Origin: Spodoptera frugiperda
Lineage: Eukaryota > Arthropoda > Insecta > Lepidoptera > Noctuidae
NCBI RefSeq assembly: GCF_023101765.2
Contig: NC_064229.1
Location: 9,276,473 to 9,340,472 of the forward strand
Length of the DNA: 64,000 nt
Direction: 5' to 3'
Of this stretch, positions 18,277 to 29,587 are shown in pieces. Every line of letters starts with the position of its first letter. Within the stretch, counting starts at the first letter, position 1. The translations under genes and the position numbers were made by a program. A model generated the notes under the pieces. It ran no database searches and was not told the origin of the DNA. It saw nothing but the letters and a program-made list of their open reading frames with translations.

Positions 18277-20857
18277 ATGACACCTTTTCTCATACTGTTC
18301 GTTATAACCCTGGTAAATTCGGAAGGTACCGCCAATGAAACCAAGTGTGACGGATTCCAGGCCAACTTTAATTTGAAGGATGTGATTGGCGAATGGCAGG
18401 TCGTTGCTATTATACCTGAGAAGTTGTTCCCTGAGAAGCAGGTGACTTGTTATAAAGTGGAGATTAGCGAGACTGATGGGGTGAGTTTTTTATTTGTTTT
18501 TTATTAAAGTAAATTGCCAACTGCCGCACTCAAAGACATTTTAAGATTACTTAAACTATTCTTTAGTAATGATTTTGTATCGGAAATAATTACTAAGGAC
18601 TGGGTTTAGTAACCATTAAATTACTCTGAGTACGGCGGTAAAACTTTTTTGATACTGTGTTTTTTTTAATCTTTATTTTTTACGTGGGGCTTTTTTCATA
18701 ATAGGATACTGATCATATATTATGTATTTATTTTTCATTATATCGTTATGGTTATATCACATTTCTCTTTACATGGGAACTGTCTTAGATTTTAGCAATT
18801 TTAATAGAATCTATAGTCACCGACTATTGAATCAATTTACATTTCGGATCAGGGTGCTTGTTCTCTTGAATTCAAAACCAAAATTAGTCGCATCGGTCCA
18901 GCTGTTTTCGAGTTTTGGCGAGACTAACGAACAGTTCGTTAGGCCGGATTCATTTTAAAATATAAAGTAATTTAATATATAGAAGACTGATCAACTTTTC
19001 CTTTCAGGCGAGTCTAAGATGGCTAATGAATAAAACGATACATTCTACAAAAGAATTGCTTCCTAACGATACAAATGGAATCGTCGTACGGCAGAGGTAT
19101 CACACGGAAAACCCTTTCGATGTCTGGTCCAAGTCCATACAAGGAGTGAACGGGTGCTTCCAACAAGTCCTGTCCTTGGATATCTCAAAAAAAGATATAC
19201 GTAAGTCAATCTACATAATATAACAGTTATTTACAGCTCAATTACAGGGGGTAAAATCGGGGTTCTCAAATCGGTAATCGGGAATTAGGAAGATTGATTC
19301 CAATCCCCGACTCCCATCAACCCTTAAATTCCTAACCCCTTAAAGGCGGGCAACGCACTTGTAACGACCCTGGTGTTCCAGGTGTTCCGTCGGCTCGTTT
19401 ACTGGCTTATACCATAAAAATTCACATTTTTAAACGGCAGGCAACGCACCTATGATTTCTCTGTGTCCCTGGGCGGCGCTGATCGCTTACAATCAGGAAA
19501 ACTGTATTTATAACATTACTAGCTTTCCGCCCGCGGCTTCGCCCACGTGTAATTCGGTTATATATATATATATATTATAGCGTTTTTTAATGATCTCATA
19601 CAAAGTCTTTTTTTTTAAGGATGGGAAATCATCAAATGACCTCTCCCGCTCTGGGTGGAACGGAAGGGAGTGTCAGATTTTTACTGACTAAAACCCACCT
19701 CGTTCCTTCAGTTACCCTTTGCGTTCCGGGGCCACGGTATCTCGTTCGAACTTTCCCGCAGCGCCGGCTCAGTTTATCCCATTTCCCCCCCTTGGGGGTT
19801 GACATTTCAAAAATCCCTTCTTAGTGCTCACTTATGTTACTAAAGGAACCTCTGTTCAAAATCTCAGACTCCTATACCGAGCGGTTCGGCTGTGCGTTAA
19901 TAAATCAGTCACCCAATCGCACCCCCTAAATCACGATTGGAGGGTAGTTTGAAAAAACTTATAATGTCAAACATATTTATTTGCCTATTTACGTGTTCAT
20001 GCCAAGTTTCAAGTTTATAAACCCAAGGAATAAGATTTTTCATAGAAACGCTTTTACCCCTTTTCCCCCCCTTGGGGGTTGAATTTCCAAAAATCCTTTC
20101 TTAGTGCTCCCCTACATATCCCATGGAACCTACATTCCAAATTTCAGCTGTCTACGACCAGTAGTTTCGACTGTGCGTTGTCTGTCAGTCAGTCACTCAG
20201 TAACGGAAGAGTTTTATATATATAGATTTTAAATTGCTTCAGATAAAGCCTTAAAACATGATGCGATGATGCAGCTTCATCTCCTAGAAGTGAAAGGGTC
20301 CGAGCCGTTCCTGATGCAAATGTTATGGGGGAGGATGATTGCTCTCGTCATCTATCGTAGGAAACCGGTAAATACTCGTTTAACATAACACTTTACAAAG
20401 GATGAGGCAGAGTTTCACCAAAAAAAGTTATTTTAAAGTTATTAAATAACGCCAATTTCATTTTCAATCAATTTTACTATATTACCTAAAATAACGGTTT
20501 ACCACTTGTAAATACACTGAGAAAAGCTCTACTAGTTTCGAGTCACAGAGGGACTCTTAATTATGAGTAGCGTGTGCAGACGCAGCGACGTCGTCGACGA
20601 TGTTGCTTGCGTATGACGAAACTGCGACACGTCTTTATGTCTACGGATGCGTAAACTGTTATTTTTAGTTAATTTAGTATATCTCACGATAGTTATTATA
20701 AGAATTTTACTACAACCTTCGTATGTATGTTTCATTATTACAGGAAGTGACTCAAGATGAATTGAAACCAGTATTTGAATTGATCAACAAACTCCGTGGA
20801 CCTCAAAGGTTACCAAAAATATGTGAGAATCCTTTGAGAGACTTATTAGTTTTCTAA
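18277..20857 (+). CDS. Secreted lipocalin-like protein, 4 exons, 211 aa
   Basis: Exons are 18277-18480, 19008-19200, 20243-20367 and 20744-20857; all introns are GT-AG (donors GTGAGT, GTAAGT, GTAAAT) and the phases join without a stop. Residues 1-17 form a hydrophobic signal peptide. Gly38-Glu-Trp40 fits the lipocalin N-terminal G-x-W signature. Cysteines at 24, 58, 118 and 201 would allow two disulfides, and N-glycosylation sequons lie at N20, N76 and N88. The length is usual for a secreted lipocalin, an eight-stranded barrel that binds small hydrophobic ligands such as pigments, lipids or odorants; the ligand cannot be read here. Start choice: an upstream in-frame ATG at 18178 lies inside the target duplication of a retroposon, and the signal peptide begins only at 18277. 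All introns hold transposon remnants. The gene model is strong; the family call is good but rests on motif and layout, not on a search. Confidence 0.82.
18521..18640. mobile_element. MITE-H copy in lipocalin intron 1
   Basis: An element of about 120 bp with imperfect inverted ends: CTGCCGCACTCAAAGACAT at the left and a reverse-complement-like ACTCTGAGTACGGCGGTA at the right. Related copies lie near 26300, 53286 and 57488. No coding capacity; probably a non-autonomous DNA transposon. Confidence 0.6.
18868..18960 (+). repeat. Repeat I fragment in lipocalin intron 1
   Basis: The stretch containing CCAGCTGTTTTCGAGTTTTG and GCGAGACTAAC is shared, with changes, with 41640-41715. The class is unknown; it looks like the tail of an interspersed element. 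Confidence 0.5.
19256..19440 (+). mobile_element. SINE-D fragment in lipocalin intron 2
   Basis: This carries the 3' half of SINE-D: the stretch with TTAAATTCCTAACCCC, AACGCACTTGTAACG and the end GCTTATACCATAAAA. A second partial copy follows directly (19435-19500), suggesting a tandem or nested insertion. Confidence 0.6.
19521..20226. mobile_element. Lepidopteran interspersed repeat filling intron 2
   Basis: Begins with CTAGCTTTCCGCCCGCGGCT and ends near AACGGAAGAGTTTTATATAT. It holds internal near-repeats: CCCCCCTTGGGGGTTGA occurs at both ends of the body, each followed by AAAAATCC(C/T)TTCTTAGTGCTC. This indicates an internal duplication. A SINE-A copy is nested near 19604-19768, and a (TA)n tract lies at 19559-19576. 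The class is unresolved; a Helitron-like or LINE-tail origin is possible. Confidence 0.55.
19604..19768 (-). mobile_element. SINE-A copy nested in the intron 2 repeat
   Basis: Starts with a T run (A-tail in the other orientation), then GGGAAATCATCAAATGACCT and a diverged SINE-A body ending near CCCGCAGCGCCGGCTC. It lies inside a larger repeat. Its high divergence suggests an old copy. Confidence 0.6.
20495..20705. mobile_element. MITE-C copy in lipocalin intron 3
   Basis: Contains GAGAAAAGCTCTACTAGTTT at the left and AGTTAATTTAGTATATCTCA at the right, shared with copies near 5360, 25840, 55875, 57376 and 60785. The middle is rich in GACG/CGTC steps with self-complementary stretches. No coding capacity. 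Confidence 0.6.
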
Positions 20858-20899
20858 AAAAGGTATCATCCCTTCATTGGAGATTTGTTAAGAAAATAC

Positions 20900-20905
20900 A
20901 ATAAA
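20900..20905 (+). promoter_or_regulatory. Poly(A) signal AATAAA of the lipocalin-like gene
   Basis: A canonical AATAAA hexamer lies 43 bp after the stop codon, giving a short 3' UTR. It is the first such hexamer after the stop. Confidence 0.6.
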
Positions 20906-21810
20906 TACGAGTATAAAAGAGTGTCACAGTTTCATTTATATTGGATTCTCTTAAGATATTGACCATGAAGCAAGTACAAAGAGGAGTTGCCATAGTGTGA
21001 TTGTGCATTGTGATAAAAATAATCGGTCCTGCCCAATGATTTGATTAAAAGTAAAAAGTTAGATAGCTATTAGTTAGATAGATAGTAAATGGCACATTAA
21101 AATGTGGATAATTATTGGCTGGCAACACTTTTCTAGTATGAGACTGCTAGATGGAAAATAAAGAGGAACGTGGTTTGGAACGTCTCGCACTCCCTGTAAA
21201 ATGACACACATTATGTTAAAGGAAAATCCAGTTATGATATCTCCTCTCTGTATTTGCTAATTGATATTTAAGTTCATGACCTTTAATATATCTTTATTCT
21301 AGAAGAAGGTATGCGATAGCTAATCTTCTTGCTTGGTAGACAGATTATAGACCGCAGTTGTAAAGTTTTTATCTTTTATTAAACTTATCGATAAAAATAC
21401 AGTGAACAGTTTATTGCTTATCAATTTAAAATGCAATAAATCTTCGTTTTAAGTTATTTGCTAGCCGATGTCCGTTGGCTAACAAATAGTGGCAGTGCAC
21501 GCCACCATAACGGTGCACCGCTATATTGTATGAAAACGCCAATAAAGCAAAAATAAACTAACGTTATGAGGGCAAAGAGTTCCAAATTGTAGATGTGACA
21601 AGCTTTATTGTAAAGCGCATGAGCATAATCAATAAATATTGTATGAAAATTGGTAATATTCTGCGAGTTGTTATATGTATGTATATAGTGATTAAGGATG
21701 GACCAAATGAAATGTATACTTGGGTGGTAAATTTCTTCCTTCTGCGAAGCAGTCATGCTAGCTAAGGAGGAGGCGGGGTTCAAAGAGCCATCAGCCCACC
21801 ACAGATGAAG
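20906..21810. other. Intergenic DNA after the lipocalin-like gene
   Basis: A 109-codon open frame on the - strand (21454-21783) is His/Tyr/Asn-rich with one hydrophobic stretch near its end and no domain I recognise. I do not call it a gene. Confidence 0.35.
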
Positions 21811-21811
21811 T

Positions 21812-21985
21812 CCATAAGGGCTGATGCCATATCCAAACCTGCAGACTACTTAGCGAGTTTACCGAGGCTCCGGCTCTAAAAGCTCGAGTAGGAACGGGGT
21901 GGTTTTAGTCAGTATGAGTCTGACACTCCCTCTCGCCTCGCCTAAGGCAGGAGAAATGATTGGATGATTTTCTCTCCTCAAAAAG
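21812..21985 (+). mobile_element. SINE-A long form
   Basis: ATAAGGGCTGATGCCATATC at the 5' side, then CTTAGCGAGTTTACCGAGGC, GGAACGGGGTGG and a GATTTTCTCTCCTC end with a short A tail. Target duplication not clear. Confidence 0.75.
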
Positions 21986-22660
21986 AAAGGTGGCAAGTTT
22001 AATTTGAAGACAAAGGTGATAGAAATATTTGTCTTGAATAATCTTTAGTTTTATAAAGTTGCCTATACAGTTTGTTGAACTATAATAAAACAATTAGTAT
22101 ACGCATCATCACAAGGAGAGCAAAATTAACGTTTTCAAATCATAAACAAAATAAAAAGGTATTATAAGAATACATGATATTTATACGAGTTAAAAGTAAC
22201 TAGCACAACTATTGTAACTAGGTTCTTACAAACCCAGTGAGTTCCCACTATCCTTAGTCGCTTCTACATAAATAAATGATTCTATGTACGCTACCGTCCT
22301 ATCGTGGGTTCGTGACATTACCTTATTAACTGGTTTTCTTTATTGTTAGTGCTCTGAAGATAATTCTTTTTGGTAACGTTTTGTATGTAGCGTGAACATA
22401 ATGTGCTCGATTTTGTCATTATCGTGGTTTACGAATTGTCGGAAAACGTTGAAATATTTATTTGTTATTTATAAGTAGTTTGGAGTTAAGTGCTGTTGTA
22501 TAAAAGTGGGTTTTGTAAGTGATCAAATTTGTGTAGTAAATTGTGTATTTTGTTATCGTTTAAGAATCTTGATTGGACCAATTATGTTAGGTTTACTTTT
22601 GTAAGTATGCTTTGAGTTTAAAACCGTGATAATTATAAACATTATGTGGTAACAATATCC
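21986..22660. other. Unique AT-rich DNA
   Basis: Nothing recognised. Confidence 0.35.
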
Positions 22661-22770
22661 ACAAGGTGGCTGGTAGTGGTTGAATGCGTAAAGCTGAAGA
22701 TCGAGCTCAGTGGCGTGCCATTGGAGAGGTTTATGTCTAGTAATGGACGAGAATAGGCTGATGATGATAA
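22661..22770 (+). mobile_element. LINE 3' end, RTE-like
   Basis: GTAAAGCTGAAGATCGAGCT, CAGTGGCGTGCCATTGGAGA, then TGATGATGAT. Same family as 10985-11093. Confidence 0.65.
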
Positions 22771-22842
22771 ACATCTAATTTATTAGTTAGTCAGTCCTAG
22801 GTTCAGGCTTATATGCATAAACTATCACAGGCCGAATCTTCC

Positions 22843-22886
22843 CTTACTGCTAGGCGAGATAATGCCCAAACGTCGACCCATTAAAT
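22843..22886 (-). mobile_element. LINE-like fragment
   Basis: AGGCGAGATAATGCCCAAAC then GTCGACCCATTAAA is the inverted counterpart of the start of 4868-4990. Confidence 0.4.
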
Positions 22887-24060
22887 ATATAAAATTAATA
22901 AAAAAAAAGTTCTAATAATTTTAAAATACTACAACTTAAAAAAAATATGATTGACAAAAGACACGCTGAATGAACTATTATATATTATTATATATTATAT
23001 ATATAATATTTATGTAGAAAAGGTTTTGTACTTTCACATTGGAAAATCGAGCTAACGAGTTCGTAAGTATGGTATTTATTTAGGTACTTTTGTACATACA
23101 TGTTTGATTGTCCAATGAGGACATAAATACACATAGACAGTCGGCATCAGGTGTCGGTAGCTGCCAGTGATTGATTCGAACTGGCCGGCAATACAGCAAC
23201 ATATACAACTACTGCCAATGTACTCAATGGGTTTTTGTGTACAGGTTGATTTAAAAGGTTATGATTAAAAGCAGCAGCATTTGGTAAAATAAAATAAAAT
23301 AATTAAATAAGTTTAAATACGAAGAAATTAATTTTGAGTTAACAAATCAGTAAAAGGAAATGGGATAGTGTTATTTAGTGATGAGTGACACAGAGTCGCA
23401 GCACGACCACTTAATTTATTATTGTTATCGTATGCATTAGAAAACTTTTTTCAAAGGAATAAATTCTGACGATGGAGTTGACCTAGGACAAACTTCACAA
23501 CACAACTCACAACGAAACAGTGTAATCAAGAATTGTATTTTAGAGGACTAACCGACAGACAGACGTCTTTTTATATCTTTTAATATTTGCTTCGACGTTC
23601 AAAGTGCCTTCTCGGTCTATTTCAAATAAAATTTTGACAGCAACTCAACACACACTAACACTTACAGAAAAAAAAAGAGACACAACCTTAAAAAAAAATA
23701 CCTACAACAAAACCATAAATTTCACCTCCAAGAAAATGATCCGAGAGAGAAAATCTGTCCTCGGAAATCAAACCAACATCCCTTGTAGTGTATGACAGGC
23801 ATGACAAGCTGAGTCGGGAGTTCCACTTGGCTCGTTTTATATCTATTGTTTATGCGCGACAGGGGCCCAGCTTGATGGAATACATGCTTTAATGGCGGTA
23901 GCCAAGGTATAAATAAAAAAAGGTTTGATATAAATGACAGGGGTTCAGTTTTGAACACAGTTACATAAAGAATAGTGTATTGTATAAATGTTTTTTTCAG
24001 GTATAATATGATTATATCTAAATCGGCAAGTACATATTTGCATTTGCAAAAAAATCCCGA
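22887..24060. other. AT-rich DNA with an AT palindromic tract
   Basis: TATTATATA-type self-complementary tract at 22978-23010. No gene seen. Confidence 0.35.
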
Positions 24061-24061
24061 T

Positions 24062-24285
24062 GTGTGAGTGCCACCACGACCTCACAGAAACCCGATGTGA
24101 AACCATGTTTGCGTTATGTTTCGTTGCATGAGTTGCCCATCATCCCTTAAATTCCTAACCCCCTAAAGGTCTATAAAGCAGTTGTAACACGTCTGGTGTT
24201 TCAGGTGTCCATGAGCGGTGGCGATTACTTACCCACAGGTGATCCCGTCTGCTTTTTTACCGGCTCACAACATAAAAAAATAAAT
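24062..24285 (+). mobile_element. SINE-D copy
   Basis: CACCACGACCTCACAGAAAC, AAATTCCTAACCCCC, TCCATGAGCGGTGGCGATTA and an ACAACATAAAAAA-like end. Confidence 0.6.
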
Positions 24286-24940
24286 AAAAATATTTTCAGC
24301 AACAACACTAAAATTTGTACTGTGTTTTTGTAACAACCCCCTCTTAATTAAAACTCATTAAATAACATGCGAAAAGTAATAAAAGTAGCTGAACTACAAC
24401 CACAACTATACTTACCCCTACAGCATCAAATACGGTATGATAATCAACCAAAATCCAATCAAACATTTTGATTGTCCCTGACCGGAATATCAAAAACTTT
24501 TAATAGCCATTTAACTCACGGAATCTCATCTTTGCAGTACCGCGTGACGTAATTACCTAAGTCTTTTAGCAATAAAATGGCGCATAAAGACCATTTTATA
24601 ATAGGACCATAAAACTGACTCGGATAAGGGCGACACTGCAAGTACTTTTTCTAATTTTACGATTCACTTTTTCTTATCCCTTCAAGCTTGAAGCTGATTT
24701 TTTGTACAGCTGTGTTTTATTGTATCGTGGGTGATGTTTCTATATTGAGCGATCTTGTAAATATTAATTTGTATGTCTGTCAGTGTCTCTACGGTTAGAA
24801 AGAGTTTCTTTATCAATAATAAAACATATTGATAGAAAATCATAATTTGTAGCATAAATTACATTGAAGTCAAGATAAGAATATTTGTGGAGGATGAAAT
24901 TTTTAGCGTAAGAAATTTGAAAACCTAAAGAAGGTTTTAT
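24286..24940. other. Unique AT-rich DNA
   Basis: Nothing recognised. Confidence 0.35.
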
Positions 24941-24944
24941 TACC

Positions 24945-25095
24945 GAATCCCCAAAAATCGTCAAATTCCTAACCCCCAAAAGGCCGGCAGCGCTCTTGTA
25001 ACGCCTCTGGTGTTTCAGATGTCCATGGGCGACGGTGATTGCTTACTATCGGGTGATCCGTCTGCTCGTTTACCAGCTTATACCATAAAAAATAC
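24945..25095 (+). mobile_element. SINE-D 3' part
   Basis: AAATTCCTAACCCCCAAAAG, TGTCCATGGGCGACGGTGAT and CCAGCTTATACCATAAAAAA. Confidence 0.6.
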
Positions 25096-25204
25096 CCAAT
25101 TTAAATTCCAAAAAATCATTTCATAAAACAAACAAAGAAGCACCCTCATTTTAGTCCATTACCTAGATACTTACACGTGATCCTAAACAAAAGGTCCCAA
25201 TTAC

Positions 25205-25335
25205 AATGGTCGACCGGATCGCCGGATTCTTTCGGACGGCACCGGACACGTCCGCACGATTTTTCATTAACCGGACCGTACGACGATTATTGAAAGTCGT
25301 TCGTGCGATTAATTAGTCGCCGGGGTGCGGATTCA
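25205..25335. promoter_or_regulatory. CpG-dense island, candidate cis-regulatory DNA
   Basis: Very CpG-rich for this window (GTCGACCGGATCGCCGG, CGGACACGTCCGCACG, GGACCGTACGACG, then CGTGCGATTAATTAGTCGCC). It is single copy here and includes an ATTAATTAG homeodomain-type core. Position and base content suggest a regulatory element or a non-coding exon; neither is proven. Confidence 0.35.
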
Positions 25336-25835
25336 TTATATTGATTATTGTTCTTGTTATACGTATGTTGAGTGTGTTTTATGTGGTGAGTATTGTGTTT
25401 TTGTTTTCGGTTATTTAAGTAGGATTTTTTGGGGTTTTATTTTGTTGTTAGATATCTTTTTAAAACATTGAATGCCATCGGTCGCCGGTGACCGACGTTA
25501 ACGGAGGATTTGCCTTCAACCGTTTTCTATTGGGAGACAAAGACTTAAGCAACTGTTTCGTTGATCGAGCATAGTATTGCACAAAAGGTCATTCTGCTAA
25601 TTGGACTGATCTATTGACTTTTTTAAAGGAGTGACGGTAAGTGGTTCCGGCACTGATCTGGATGTTGAGTACTTAATCTACTGTAGCTGTAATAACATCA
25701 CTGATATGTAGATCTAAAAAAGATAGCAGAATATGAAACTAGTCACTTTAAAGGAATAAATTACTCGTTTACAACATTACTCACAATTCTCTTAAAGCCA
25801 ATAAACACTGTTCGTGTGACGGAACGCAGATCCCT
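25336..25835. other. Unique AT-rich DNA
   Basis: Nothing recognised. Confidence 0.35.
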
Positions 25836-25915
25836 ACTGTGACTCGAAACTAGTAGAGCTTTTCTCTATTCATTTAAGTAAGTAAATCATGATATTAATT
25901 GAATATTATATCTCT
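25836..25915. mobile_element. MITE-C fragment, inverted
   Basis: GTGACTCGAAACTAGTAGAG, CTTTTCTCTATT and GTAAGTAAATCATGAT mirror the left part of MITE-C. Confidence 0.55.
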
Positions 25916-26299
25916 AATCAAGAACAAGTTATCTTTATTTTAGAAAATAATTTTCACAACCGCACATTAGATAACCATGTTTCTAAGATAATAACTGTCA
26001 CCAATGCCATTCTAAGTCGACTTTAACAGCTTTGTTTTCTTTCCTTCATTCCATTAACGAGTCCCACTACCTGGGCAGTTAAAATAAATAGTTAAAAACA
26101 TTTTGTTTCATTGTCTCTGCTTGCTACCGATTCAAGCAATGAAGCGTGATAGTTAAATTTAATGTACACTAACCTAATGCTATAAAAACAAGTTAATCTC
26201 AATACTTGGATCGCTTATTATAGGGTAGGGATGGGTGGTGTCGATGTCGATAGATTAAACTTTTTGATTTTCATTAAATCTCTTTGTCATTTGACAAGA

Positions 26300-26402
26300 A
26301 TTCATTTAAATATTCCTTAAACTTAGTAACGATTTTGTATCGAAAACGATTGTTAATATCTGGGTCAAGTAACCATTAAATGACTCTGACTACAGCAGTT
26401 AG
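26300..26402. mobile_element. MITE-H copy
   Basis: GTAACGATTTTGTATCGAAA, then CTGGGTCAAGTAACCATTAA and ATGACTCTGACTACAGCAGT. Parallel to 18521-18640. Confidence 0.55.
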
Positions 26403-27064
26403 TATTTTAACAAGAAAGTCTACTTCTTTAGTTTTACAGTAATATCTCAGGTTAATAATAGTAATTGTTGAGAAAAAGTTTGATGAAAAGTTTGATACAA
26501 ATCCTAGGAAACCATAATTTCACAAGTACAGTTTTATCAACATCAATTTCCTTTTTAAATTTTCTGTGAAAAACTTGAATATTATTACATATTATAATAG
26601 ACTATGTTGTGGATAGTACTGAAAATTTACCTTTAATCGATAATTACAACGTAATAATTGGACCATCCCTTAATCCCAACACTAACCGGAAATAAAAATC
26701 GTAAATGAAGCCATTCCGTGCACCGAGACGGTCCCTGAACGGAATTAAATACGTTTCAGGACTGCCCTCGTTTATCCCGCTTTTATTTCAGGTGTAATGT
26801 TATTTATTTGTAGGGCAACAGTCGGTAAATAAGTCAATTTACGGTCAACTGTTTTATGTGATACATAATGTAGGTAATTCTCGTTTGTTGTATCGAGATC
26901 TGATAAGGTTGTGTAAGCGAAGTTTACTGAATTAAAAATCTCTGTAGATAGACAAAATTTGACTTTGTTTCCGCAGCTCCGGAAAAAAAGGGATCCGTCT
27001 TCAAAACCTAAAGTGCGACACTCCATTTTTTAAGTCGACTAATATACCTTAAACCTTCTACTAA
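26403..27064. other. AT-rich DNA with a small GC-richer patch
   Basis: A patch at 26690-26765 (CCATTCCGTGCACCGAGACG, then CCTGAACGG) is single copy and could be regulatory. A scrap CCGCAGCTCCGG at 26971-26982 looks like the SINE-A 5' end only. No gene seen. Confidence 0.35.
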
Positions 27065-27190
27065 GTTTGAAAAATACTATGCTGAAAACCGAATCAAAAT
27101 CGGTTCAGCCAAACACGAGGTAATCGCACACATAAATGCTACGTACAGGTCAAACTGAAAACCTCTTTTTTTTGATGTCGGTTAAAAACA
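27065..27190 (-). repeat. Repeat G copy
   Basis: GAATCAAAATCGGTTCAGCC, ACGAGGTAATCGCACACATA and ACAGGTCAAACTGAAAACCT. Inverted relatives at 47045 and 54150; same orientation at 60000. Class not known. Confidence 0.55.
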
Positions 27191-27889
27191 ACTTTATAAC
27201 AAATCTCATCACATTTTGAAATACACCTAATTAGTATCTTCATTAAGGAATGTCAGTGAGTGAAATTTTAAAAATCTGGTGAATATACCACATATACTTC
27301 ATTGGGTATTTTCACTAGTTACCTGCCATTAGCCTATTTCATCCTCAATCTGTATTCATAATAACATCGAACACAAATCTTAAGGCTTTCATAAAACATG
27401 GCACTTCATAAAAAAAGAACAGGAAAAATAAACTGACCCCCAAAAATGAAGTTACAACCAATATGTCAACCTGATCGAGTCCCACCTTATAACCTTATAC
27501 CAAGATATATAAAATTAACCCCCATTTCATCCCCTAACATCTAATAACGATGTTTCCTCAGAGTGACCCATGAAAAAAGGAATAAACTCAATAAGTTGCG
27601 GCGCTGAAAGGAAATTACTGTAACATGGTTTGCAGCCAAGGGTTAATGGAGAGGAAACAATCTGGACTGTAACTATTTCGTTTAAGAACCAAATCTTGTT
27701 TTACTGTGATTTTATTTAACCGTAGTTATATTTTAGTAACGAGTGTGGTTATATTTTAGTCATACGATTATTTTAAACTTTTTTATTAAATAAAGAACAA
27801 TATATCTTATTAATACGTCGTAGTACTTATAGATGATTTTATAATATTTTTCAGCTTACTCATGTAACTATTTAACGAGGAACTCCACT
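27191..27889. other. Unique AT-rich DNA
   Basis: Nothing recognised. Confidence 0.35.
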
Positions 27890-28040
27890 AGATTCTTTAC
27901 TATCATAGCAGCGCGACAGTCACCGCGTCGAGTGTCGCGGATTGCTGCTCATTAATATGAACCTCTAGCATGGATTGAAACTAGTCGAGTTTCTCGTAAA
28001 ATAGTAACGTGAGTAAGCTGAATAACATAAGACTTAATGT
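27890..28040. mobile_element. MITE-C related element
   Basis: CGCGGATTGCTGCTCATTAA, GAACCTCTAGCATGGATTGA and ACTAGTCGAGTTTCTCGT, as at 11800 and 57376. Confidence 0.55.
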
Positions 28041-28689
28041 GTTGGTTTAAATATATTTTATTGTACACACTATACAGAAACGTCTGTGCTACGACGTAGT
28101 TCCCTACGCCGTAGTACTCGTAGATCATTTCGTAGACGATGATGTAGTTTTGTAACAATATCCGTAGCACAATTGAAGAAATGTAAGACACTACGTCCAA
28201 ATATAGAGCTGTTTATACAAAAGCTATTAATTTTACAGGAAATCTGTAAGAAACGAAAGAAAATGAAATATCAAATTGAATTTTACATAAACGTAAACGT
28301 CTTCTAAAATCCATTATCAGATTAAAACAACATAACCATCAGAAAATATTAAATTCCAACCATTTTCTGGCATCAAATACGAGAAGTACAATACGATCCC
28401 CTGTGTATTATCAAAGATTACCTTTTGAGAGACGTCAAAGTCTGCCATCTCATTAATATACCTTTTGTTGACTTACTTCTGTGAGGCTGATCATTTTGTG
28501 CCGGTCCCAGAGGTAGCTGTGTTTGTATGTTATTGTTTATGCGGGCGGCGAACGTCAAAGGAACGTAGAGGAACGTGGATTTCGGAGAATGTGGGATTTC
28601 GTAGATGTTTTCTTTTTATCTGTGATCCTCTGACTTTAAGTCGATTTTCATTTTTCTTGTATTTAAATTTTAAAAGTGCTTCTCACTAC
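28041..28689. other. Unique AT-rich DNA
   Basis: Open frames here merge into the adjacent SINE-B and are not genes. Confidence 0.35.
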
Positions 28690-28863
28690 AATTTTCTTCT
28701 GTGTCGTGGGTGTGTTTACAGACAAACAAGTTCATATACACATGACATTCAGATCCGAAACAGCAATTTCTGGATCATACAAAGAGTTGCCCCTTGCGGA
28801 AATTGAACCCGCTACACGTTGCACGGCAGCCGGTTGCCCAGCCATTGCGCCAACCGTGCAGTA
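28690..28863 (-). mobile_element. SINE-B copy
   Basis: On the - strand: TTGGCGCAATGGCTGGGCAA, GTAGCGGGTTCAATTTCCGC (B-box), then TGTCATGTGTATATGAACTT and CACCCACGACACAG. Confidence 0.7.
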
Positions 28864-29315
28864 AGCCTTATGTAAAACAAAAAAGCTTATTACAATTGGT
28901 AATATAGAACCTAAAAGTTTTATTGAGAAATATAATAAATTGGCGACTTTGTTACTCAGTCAAATTGACCATAGCAACATAAATTTTAATACGGAAAAAA
29001 ATATTAAATTTCTTCTCAGTCTCAAAAAAAATAATACATCAACGAGTACTTATTCCAAAATAGTACCAAAACAAGAGTCCTCACAATCCATGGTTACCAT
29101 ACTCCCACTCCATTGATCAGACCGCCAAAGACTCGCCGTGAAAGGCATCCGCCGGCGTCTGCTTCCGCGCGTACGCACCTTTAATGAACTGTAAACATAA
29201 GCTTAGATATGGAGCTAAATTATTCAACTTTTGTAAAAAAAATGAAAGAGGTTTTATAGAAAACAATGTTTGCTATGAAAAAAAATCTATGAAATTTACA
29301 TTGTCTTTTTAGGGG
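28864..29315. other. AT-rich DNA with a GC-richer patch
   Basis: The patch at 29110-29180 (GACTCGCCGTGAAAGGCATC, CGCCGGCGTCTGCTTCCGCG) is unexplained. No gene seen. Confidence 0.35.
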
Positions 29316-29440
29316 GCGTGAGGCACCAGAGCTGTGGACAACATAACAGGTTACAGCAGCTCCGGCTCAAAGTAGGAGTAGGAATGGGGTAGTTTTTAGT
29401 CAGTAAGAGTCTAACACCCGCATTGCTTTACCCAAGGCGC
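29316..29440 (+). mobile_element. SINE-A fragment
   Basis: CCAGAGCTGTGGACAACATA, GGAATGGGGTAGTTTTTAGT and a CAGTAAGAGTCTAACACCC stretch. The A-tail side is lost. Confidence 0.6.
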
Positions 29441-29587
29441 TTTCTGAAAACCCCGAACTTTACTAACTTCTCATACCAATCCGCCTGGCAGCATAAGATT
29501 ATAAGCCAACCCTTAATATAGAAGAAGCCCATATTTCAACAGTGGACTGTTAGGATGCTGATAACGCCAACAGGACTAATCTACAAT

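Noticed and set aside
15610..19020. CAGGCGAGTCTAAG shared between a retroposon (15610) and the start of lipocalin exon 2 (19005)
   Set aside because: A single 14-bp match is expected by chance several times among all pairs in 64 kb; no extension on either side.
21454..21783. 109-codon open frame on the - strand with a hydrophobic stretch
   Set aside because: No recognised domain, AT-driven composition, and its start abuts a SINE-A border.
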